DNA from: JAVBKB01 sp031554275
Lineage (GTDB): Bacteria; Bacillota; Bacilli; JARBTR01
Length of the DNA: 10,487 nt
Assembly: GCA_031554275.1 (NCBI GenBank)
Contig: JAVBKB010000180.1
Location: 1-10,487, forward strand
Reading direction: 5' to 3'
Below the pieces are notes generated by a model that saw only the letters and a program-made list of their open reading frames with translations, was not told the origin of the DNA and did not search any database. Position 1 is the stretch's first letter. Every line of letters starts with the position of its first letter. Positions 6,220 to 10,487 of this stretch are shown in pieces. The position numbers and the translations under genes are program-made.

Positions 6220-7359
6220 GTGTCAGATGAATTTGTCATGTTTGTTGAAGATAGTTTTAACATTACCAACCGAGGTACAGCTATAGTTGGGAATTATAAA
6301 GGAAAAATCCGAATTGGAGATAGGATTAGCGATTTTTTTGGAAATACAATAGAGGTAACTGGGATGGATTTCCCTAGAAGTTCTTCAAGTAGGCCAAATG
6401 ACGATTTAACAACTCTTCTTTATTCGTCTCCAAAGTATGAGAAGGGTTATTTTAATAACCGTCATTTGTTTTCCGAAAAAGACTTCACTTTTCTTTTCTG
6501 TTCAGATCCATTTAATAAAAATGAGCCAGATATTGATTATGTTGAGGAATACAACGCCGCAAAGAAACTTGGTTTTGAAAGTAAACTATTTAATTTTGAT
6601 GATTTTGTTTTTGATGGCAGTTTGAAAATCAAGTCAGCTGATAAACCGACAGCGGTTATTTATCGAGGTTGGATGATGACTGTGGAGCAGTATGCTGATT
6701 TTCACAGAAAAATGATTCACTTAAACTACTATTTGGTTAATAGTCCGGCGCAATATAGAAGTTGTCATCACTTGCCAGAATGGTATGATCAAATTTCTGA
6801 TCTTACGCCGAAATCTGTTTGGGCACCAGCTTTTGAAACAACTACTTTAGATCTTTTATCAGCGCTAAAAGGCAGACCACTAATTGTAAAGGATTATGTG
6901 AAGTCTAGAAAGCATGAGTGGTTTGATGCTTGCTACATTCCAAACTCAAATGATTTGGAACAGGCACTTACTGTTATCGAAAATTTTGTTAATAGGCAAG
7001 GTGAGCACTTAGTTGGTGGCGTTGTACTCCGAGAATATGTCGCACTTCAAGAGTCAGGACACCATCCCAAAAGTGGGATACCGCTACACACCGAATTCCG
7101 ATTATTTGTAATGGATGGACGGATTCTAAGTTGTATTTCTTATTGGCAAGGAGAAAGAATCAATGAAATCCCGGAAGAGTTTATGGTAATAGTCGAGAAA
7201 ACGAATAAAATTGGTAGTCCGTTCTATACGGTTGATATTGCAAAAACAGTTGATAATCACTACATTTTAATTGAAGTGTGTGACGGACAAGTTTCAGGAT
7301 TGCAAGATCTACCTGCAGAAGAGTTCTATGCGAGTTTCCGGCAGATGTTTGTTGTTTAG
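6220..7359 (+). CDS. EF-Tu domain-2-like barrel fused to R2K-clade ATP-grasp ligase
   Basis: Two domains are visible (numbering from ATG 6184; subtract 12 for the preferred GTG start). Residues 16-65 (FVMFVEDSFNITNRGTAIVG, KGKIRIGDRIS, IEVTGMDF) have the pattern of the EF-Tu domain 2 beta-barrel found in translation GTPases. Residues about 100-391 match the R2K family 3 ATP-grasp fold: PLIVKDYVKSRKHEW (K236, K240, K243), VLREYV (R283, E284), TEFRLFVMDG (E304, R306), and the metal-site end with D351 and IEVCDGQVSGL (E364, D367). R2K enzymes include eukaryotic CDC123 and are predicted ATP-dependent protein-peptide ligases; the bacterial families were proposed to act in phage or toxin conflicts. 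No GTPase domain is present. This is the last plus-strand gene before a convergent gene. The ATP-grasp call is strong, the barrel call good, and the substrate unknown. Confidence 0.82.
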   Translation: MSDEFVMFVEDSFNITNRGTAIVGNYKGKIRIGDRISDFFGNTIEVTGMDFPRSSSSRPNDDLTTLLYSSPKYEKGYFNNRHLFSEKDFTFLFCSDPFNKNEPDIDYVEEYNAAKKLGFESKLFNFDDFVFDGSLKIKSADKPTAVIYRGWMMTVEQYADFHRKMIHLNYYLVNSPAQYRSCHHLPEWYDQISDLTPKSVWAPAFETTTLDLLSALKGRPLIVKDYVKSRKHEWFDACYIPNSNDLEQALTVIENFVNRQGEHLVGGVVLREYVALQESGHHPKSGIPLHTEFRLFVMDGRILSCISYWQGERINEIPEEFMVIVEKTNKIGSPFYTVDIAKTVDNHYILIEVCDGQVSGLQDLPAEEFYASFRQMFVV

Positions 7360-7364
7360 ATTGC

Positions 7365-7390
7365 CAGAAAGTAGCCTGTTTCTGATTTTG
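7365..7390 (+). terminator. Weak possible terminator between convergent genes
   Basis: CAGAAA (7365-7370) and TTTCTG (7379-7384) can pair around an eight-base loop and are followed by ATTTTG. The stem is short and AT-rich and the U-run is poor. Only its position, in the 37-base gap between convergent stops, supports it. Confidence 0.3.
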
Positions 7391-7396
7391 TAGAAA

Positions 7397-8485
7397 TTAC
7401 GATAGCTTATTTTGCATATAAAAAATTTCTTGAACCTCAAACCCTTCTGCATTCACCAGTTTGTTTAGTTGCGCCTCAATAATAGGACGCCATAAAGTTT
7501 GTTCGGTTCCAAAATATGTTACTTCAATAGCCATTTGCTTACCTTTCTTCACTCGTCGCCAAATTCCAACAATTCGACTATCAACAATAATTAAGGCTTC
7601 GCAATGACCATTTTTCGTCATGATGTGCGGCTTATAACAGGGATCAACAATCCAACTCATATCTTTGTAGGATAGAATTGCCTGATCAAATTTGCCTGTT
7701 AGATAAATTCCCTGTTCAAGGGATGCAAATTGCTGATAATCTGACTTGACCAAGTAATAGACGGTATCTTCGACTTCAATTTCCATACATTCTTCATGAA
7801 GCAACTTTAAGGCTTTGCGAATTGGTGTTAGCGCAATCCCACTCCAATAGGCGAAATCAGCGATTGTAGCTGGCCCATATCCGACAAGATATCTAAGCAG
7901 AAGTCTTGATAACCAGATGGATTGTTCATCACCATCCAATCGCCATTCTCGATAATCTCCAAGATACATGCGATGCTGATAAATCCGCTCCAAATCATTT
8001 GTTGGTAACAAGTATAGGATGCCATTCATAGTTGCTTGCGCCAATACTCCATACACAATTTGTTTATCCTTGCAGCCAATCACTTCCTGTAATTCCTCTC
8101 TGCTCACCATTTGTTTCGTGCGAGCATAGGCATCCACCTTCGCAAGTGCCACATCAATATCCAAGCCAGCATTTTTCGCTAAGTTACGCATAACACCGAG
8201 TCGTGTTGAAAACACTTGCGCAATTAGTTCCCAATCACTCGCTAAATAGGTATGCAAAGTGAAACGATTTCCCCATAGCTTGATCAAAGTCCGATCATCA
8301 TAATGCATCTGAATTGTGTCAATATTACTATTTTCTACATGGGTAAGAAATGTCATCACCGCAGGCTGATGTGCCTGTGACTGTATAGCGATTCTCTGAT
8401 CCATGAAATCAGTTATATCTCGGTAATTTGTTGCAACGCCTAATTTCTGAAATCGAACCTGACTAATTTGCTTTTTATCCCACAT
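7397..8485 (-). CDS. Winged-helix DNA glycosylase family protein (HTH_42, AlkZ/YcaQ-like)
   Basis: The 362-residue protein has the landmarks of the HTH_42 (DUF1006) family: IQSQAHQPA near the N-terminus, LIKLWGNRFTLHTYLASDW (the 'RxTLH' region, here as RFTLH), LVGYGPATIADFAYWSGI, GKFDQAILSYKD and IVDSRIVGIWRR. Characterised members such as Streptomyces AlkZ and E. coli YcaQ are DNA glycosylases that unhook interstrand crosslinks or excise alkylated purines. The Q35-S36-Q37 triplet corresponds to the Q-x-Q catalytic motif of AlkZ, so activity is plausible. The length is typical. The ATG at 8485 has GGAGGAA (8491-8497) five bases upstream. It converges with the R2K gene and lies downstream of the exporter's terminator, so it probably has its own promoter. 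Family assignment is firm; the lesion it removes is unknown. Confidence 0.82.
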   Translation of the reverse strand: MWDKKQISQVRFQKLGVATNYRDITDFMDQRIAIQSQAHQPAVMTFLTHVENSNIDTIQMHYDDRTLIKLWGNRFTLHTYLASDWELIAQVFSTRLGVMRNLAKNAGLDIDVALAKVDAYARTKQMVSREELQEVIGCKDKQIVYGVLAQATMNGILYLLPTNDLERIYQHRMYLGDYREWRLDGDEQSIWLSRLLLRYLVGYGPATIADFAYWSGIALTPIRKALKLLHEECMEIEVEDTVYYLVKSDYQQFASLEQGIYLTGKFDQAILSYKDMSWIVDPCYKPHIMTKNGHCEALIIVDSRIVGIWRRVKKGKQMAIEVTYFGTEQTLWRPIIEAQLNKLVNAEGFEVQEIFYMQNKLS

Positions 8486-8544
8486 CTGAATTCCTCCATA
8501 TCCTACTGTATTATCTTATCTAATAGTTTTGAATTCGTAAATGG

Positions 8545-8573
8545 ATTATGAAAATCACAGTTGTTTACAGCAA
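8545..8573 (-). promoter_or_regulatory. Candidate promoter of the DNA glycosylase gene
   Basis: Read on the minus strand, TTGCTG (8568-8573) and CATAAT (8545-8550) are separated by 17 bases, about 60 bases upstream of the start codon. The -10 is good and the -35 only half matches. It lies between the exporter's terminator and the gene, where a promoter is needed. Confidence 0.4.
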
Positions 8574-8590
8574 GCTACTGTTGAACCATC

Positions 8591-8624
8591 AAAAAAGTGA
8601 AACCTCCTGCCCATTGGCACTTTT
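8591..8624 (-). terminator. Rho-independent terminator of the MFS exporter gene
   Basis: On the minus strand AAAAGTG (8624-8618) pairs with CACTTTT (8599-8593), which runs into a T-tract. A nested TGCC/GGCA pair (8619-8616 with 8611-8608) is a competing inner stem. The hairpin overlaps the exporter's TAA stop at 8625-8623, so transcription should end immediately after the gene. Confidence 0.6.
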
Positions 8625-9816
8625 ATCGAAGTCGTTTTGATACTACAAGTGTGGCTACACCAATCAATAAGACGCCCATGATGGCAGGTGTAGTGTGGCT
8701 AACGATTGAGTACAATTGTCCACCAATTATCGGCCCAATTACTCTCGCTAGCGATTGAATACTTTGAGAGCTACCTTGGATTCGACCTTGTTCGCTGGCG
8801 TTAACAGATTTTGAAAGCATGCCATTAAATGCTGGACCAAAGATTGAATCACCGAACCCGAAGAAAACCATACCGATGATAAAAATAGGGTAAAACGATG
8901 TGAATGCGGAAACAGCGATAAAGATATAACCAAGGATCTCGCCTATCAACCCTATTTGGGCGATTTTTTTATCTGTCAAAATTTTAAGTAATCGTGGCAT
9001 AATGATCGCTTGTGAGAAGATGTCAAGCACCCCGATTATTGAAAATGTCAGCCCAATAAGTACAGGCTTCCAAGCAAATGTATCGATTGAAAATTGAGCG
9101 AAAATGGCTTGTAGTGATCCATTTGGAACCCAAATTAGGAATCCGGAAATCAGTAGCCATTTAACAGATGTAAAGGAAAAAACATTTAGTAATTGACTAA
9201 ATGGATTAAGCTGTTTGGCAGAAATGCTTGTGGATCGTTTGGACTTTTCAAGGCTTTCAGGCATAAAGAAATATCCATATAGCGCATTGAGTAATGTGAT
9301 TACAGCACCAGCGTACATTGGGACACTATTTCCAAAAGTTGCAAGTGCGCCCCCGATTGTTGGTCCAAGAGAAGTGCCAATCCCGACAATTGCACTAATC
9401 CAGCCAAAATATTTGGTGCGATCTTCGGTAGATGTGATGTCAGCAAAGTAAGCAAAGATCGCTGAGATTTCGCCTCCAGTCAATCCTTCAATGATTCGTC
9501 CAAGAAAGAGAACCCAAAGCGCTCCTCCAAAACCAAATATTAAGTAGCCAAGCGCAGAACCGAGTAAACTAATAATTAAAACAGGACGACGACCGTATCT
9601 GTCACTTAATGTGCCTAAGACTGGGGCAGCTAAGAATACAGAAAGCGCGTATATAGAAGTAAGCAATGTTACTGATGTAGCCTGACTGCTTGGGTTACTA
9701 GTATAGGATTTAACTAAGAAAGGCAAAACAGGGATGACAATCGTCAAGCCAAGTCCTGTTAAAAAGACTGAGATAAATCCAAATGTTAGTGCATGTTTAT
9801 TGATTGAAGTATTCAA
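8623..9816 (-). CDS. MFS drug:H+ antiporter, TetA/TCR-like, 12 TM
   Basis: The 397-residue protein is a 12-helix major facilitator. Motif A (GTLSDRYGRRPV, about 68-79) sits in the loop between helices 2 and 3. R107 with G111 fits motif B. GIGTSLGPTIGG (about 145-156) is the motif C signature of drug:H+ antiporters, echoed in the second half by RVIGPIIGG. A hydrophilic central loop (PESLEKSKRSTSISAKQ) links the halves. It resembles the TetA-type TCR family and should export a drug or toxic metabolite from the cytoplasm, but the sequence does not show which, and tetracycline should not be assumed. The start is TTG 9816, with GGAGGG (9829-9824) seven bases upstream. It lies downstream of a MarR-family gene on the same strand, with its own promoter and two operator-like repeats. 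Confidence 0.88.
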   Translation of the reverse strand: MNTSINKHALTFGFISVFLTGLGLTIVIPVLPFLVKSYTSNPSSQATSVTLLTSIYALSVFLAAPVLGTLSDRYGRRPVLIISLLGSALGYLIFGFGGALWVLFLGRIIEGLTGGEISAIFAYFADITSTEDRTKYFGWISAIVGIGTSLGPTIGGALATFGNSVPMYAGAVITLLNALYGYFFMPESLEKSKRSTSISAKQLNPFSQLLNVFSFTSVKWLLISGFLIWVPNGSLQAIFAQFSIDTFAWKPVLIGLTFSIIGVLDIFSQAIIMPRLLKILTDKKIAQIGLIGEILGYIFIAVSAFTSFYPIFIIGMVFFGFGDSIFGPAFNGMLSKSVNASEQGRIQGSSQSIQSLARVIGPIIGGQLYSIVSHTTPAIMGVLLIGVATLVVSKRLR

Positions 9817-9823
9817 AGAAGTT

Positions 9824-9829
9824 CCCTCC
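9824..9829 (-). promoter_or_regulatory. Ribosome binding site deciding a TTG start
   Basis: GGAGGG on the minus strand lies seven bases from the TTG at 9816-9814. The strong site compensates for the rare start codon and supports this start over any internal ATG. Confidence 0.75.
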
Positions 9830-9833
9830 GCTG

Positions 9834-9856
9834 TGTTATTGTTTCTGTGTCAACAA
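9834..9856 (-). promoter_or_regulatory. Operator-like repeat, copy downstream of the exporter -10 box
   Basis: This 23-base element is identical, except for one base, to the element at 9870-9892, 36 bases away in direct orientation. On the minus strand it reads TTGTTGACAC...GAAACAA, with TTGTT/AACAA inverted arms. It contains TTGACA, but the place where its -10 would fall is occupied by the ribosome binding site, so it is a repressor site rather than a promoter. Bound protein here would block transcription elongation or initiation. Confidence 0.65.
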
Positions 9857-9860
9857 AAAC

Positions 9861-9889
9861 AGAATACTCTGTTATTGTTTCCGTGTCAA
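9861..9889 (-). promoter_or_regulatory. Promoter of the MFS exporter gene
   Basis: On the minus strand a perfect TTGACA (9889-9884) is followed after exactly 17 bases by TATTCT (9866-9861). The -35 box lies inside the upstream operator-like repeat, which is the usual geometry for repression by a MarR or TetR protein. Confidence 0.7.
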
Positions 9890-9892
9890 CAA
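9870..9892 (-). promoter_or_regulatory. Operator-like repeat over the exporter -35 box
   Basis: This is the second 23-base copy, differing at one position from that at 9834-9856. It covers the TTGACA box and has inverted arms TTGTT and AACAA around an eight-base centre. A related element sits at the same position relative to the marR promoter, which points to one regulator for both genes. Confidence 0.65.
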
Positions 9893-9900
9893 TAAAAGCG

Positions 9901-9926
9901 AAAAAATTATCACTTGCTCAGTGATA
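9901..9926 (-). terminator. Rho-independent terminator after marR
   Basis: On the minus strand TATCACT (9926-9920), a five-base loop GAGCA, and AGTGATA (9914-9908) form a perfect 7-bp stem. It is followed by ATTTTTT, a standard intrinsic terminator. It lies just below the marR stop codon and above the exporter promoter, separating the two transcripts. Confidence 0.7.
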
Positions 9927-9954
9927 TTTCAGTGATAATCACTTACTCAGTGAT
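9909..9954. repeat. Five ATCACT/AGTGAT half-sites around the marR 3' end
   Basis: ATCACT or its complement AGTGAT occurs at 9909-9914, 9920-9925, 9931-9936, 9938-9943 and 9949-9954. Most neighbours are 11 bases apart, with one at 7. They form two ATCACT-N5-AGTGAT inverted repeats and a central AGTGAT-A-ATCACT palindrome. One pair is the terminator stem; the others allow alternative pairings in the RNA. The array overlaps the stop codon of marR. Confidence 0.75.
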
Positions 9955-10389
9955 ATTTTTTAAATGATGTCTATACCGACCAATGAAACGGAAAATGGTA
10001 TCAAATTCATCATTTGTCATGTTTTTGAAAACCGCTTTGTCGCGATCAAGAAACGACTTATGCAATTCTTGGTGTATATTATTTATTTGCTGCCCAGTAG
10101 TTGTTAGTTGGAAATAAATCTCTTTTTTATTGGTATTTGATTGATAACTCTCAATAATATTTTTGGTCATCATCTTTTTGGCTATCTTACTGATAGCACC
10201 TCGAGTCATATAGCTTGCAGCCGCAAGTTTTGTTACATTTGCATTAGGGATTAGAGCGATTTTCTCAATTAATTCTATCTCATTCAATGTAAATTCACTT
10301 AATTTCGATTCTAATTCTGGTTTATTTAGCCAGATGATCTCGTTGCATAAATCCATAAGCTCACTCATTAACTGCTGACTTTTATCCAT
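9943..10389 (-). CDS. MarR-family transcriptional regulator
   Basis: The preferred product has 148 residues, typical of MarR proteins. It has N-terminal helices, a winged helix with recognition-helix segment SYMTRGAISKIAKKM (about 59-73), a basic wing (SYQSNTNKKEIYFQLT, about 81-96) and a long C-terminal dimerisation helix. The frame is open up to ATG 10479, but ATG 10389 has AGGAGG (10403-10398) eight bases upstream. The clear promoter at 10414-10442 lies inside the longer frame, so the extra 30 residues are rejected. It is expected to bind the near-palindromes over its own and the exporter's -35 boxes, and to be released by a ligand, probably an exporter substrate. It has a single cysteine (C15), so a two-cysteine thiol sensor is unlikely. 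The ligand is unknown. Confidence 0.87.
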   Translation of the reverse strand: MDKSQQLMSELMDLCNEIIWLNKPELESKLSEFTLNEIELIEKIALIPNANVTKLAAASYMTRGAISKIAKKMMTKNIIESYQSNTNKKEIYFQLTTTGQQINNIHQELHKSFLDRDKAVFKNMTNDEFDTIFRFIGRYRHHLKNITE

Positions 10390-10413
10390 GATTGCAACCT
10401 CCTGATGAATGCC

Positions 10414-10442
10414 AGTATACCTAAGTTTTGTTTCTTTGGCAA
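10414..10442 (-). promoter_or_regulatory. Promoter of marR
   Basis: On the minus strand TTGCCA (10442-10437) and TATACT (10419-10414) are spaced by 17 bases; each differs from consensus at one position. The -35 lies in the operator-like near-palindrome at 10424-10448. The promoter sits just above AGGAGG, consistent with the shorter MarR start. Confidence 0.7.
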
Positions 10443-10448
10443 CCAAAA
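10424..10448 (-). promoter_or_regulatory. Operator-like near-palindrome over the marR -35 box
   Basis: Read on the plus strand the element starts GTTTTGTTTC and ends CAACCAAAAC, with arms GTTTTG and CAAAAC. A 23-base stretch matches the exporter repeats at all but four positions, with GTTTC and CAAC in the same places. It occupies the same place relative to the -35 box as the exporter copy, which implies autoregulation by MarR. Confidence 0.6.
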
Positions 10449-10487
10449 CTGGATCTGTTTTGCTATATTGAACATCCATAAATGTTA

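Noticed and set aside
9215..9451. An open frame antisense to the MFS exporter.
   Set aside because: It is fully covered by a convincing 12-TM coding sequence and has no start signals.
8623..9816. Calling the exporter a specific tetracycline resistance gene.
   Set aside because: Motifs A and C are shared by many TCR-type drug antiporters and nothing in the sequence fixes the substrate.
10390..10479. An N-terminal extension of MarR to ATG 10479 (178 aa).
   Set aside because: The strong AGGAGG before ATG 10389, and a promoter plus operator lying inside the extension, show that this stretch is regulatory DNA.

Overview
The window looks like chromosomal DNA of a low-GC Gram-positive bacterium (Bacillota). 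The AT-rich coding sequence, the strong GGAGG-type ribosome binding sites, the TTG and GTG starts, and the compact marR/MFS arrangement fit Bacillales or Lactobacillales. The species cannot be fixed from the sequence alone. No rRNA, tRNA, transposase, integrase or CRISPR array was seen.

Bases 1-7359 form an all-plus-strand stretch of accessory character. It opens with the 3' end of a Thg1-like 3'-5' RNA polymerase gene. This overlaps by one base a small P-loop polynucleotide-kinase-like gene, and together they look like an RNA 5'-end repair pair. After a 177-base gap comes a very large (1077 aa) HEAT-type alpha-solenoid gene. Two orphan genes of unknown function follow (222 and 90 aa). A degraded patch at 5204-6154 then holds a 34-codon N-terminal stub, a gene split by a one-base frameshift, a 26-bp tandem repeat and an ORF without a convincing start. 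The stretch ends with a two-domain protein: an EF-Tu domain-2-like beta-barrel fused to an R2K-type ATP-grasp (the CDC123 clade of predicted protein-peptide ligases). RNA repair, a giant scaffold, fast-decaying orphan genes and an R2K ligase together suggest a conflict or damage-response island. That reading is an inference.

Bases 7397-10389 are all minus strand and more conventional. They encode an AlkZ/YcaQ-type winged-helix DNA glycosylase homologue, a 12-TM TetA-like drug:H+ antiporter, and a MarR-family regulator. The regulator and antiporter are linked by clear regulatory DNA. A near-palindromic element overlaps the -35 box of both promoters, and a second copy lies between the antiporter's -10 and its ribosome binding site. 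A hairpin plus U-run separates the two genes. The most plausible circuit is a MarR repressor controlling itself and the exporter.

The least expected items are the barrel/R2K fusion, the Thg1-kinase pair next to the giant solenoid gene, and the repeated operators and stacked hairpins between marR and the exporter gene.
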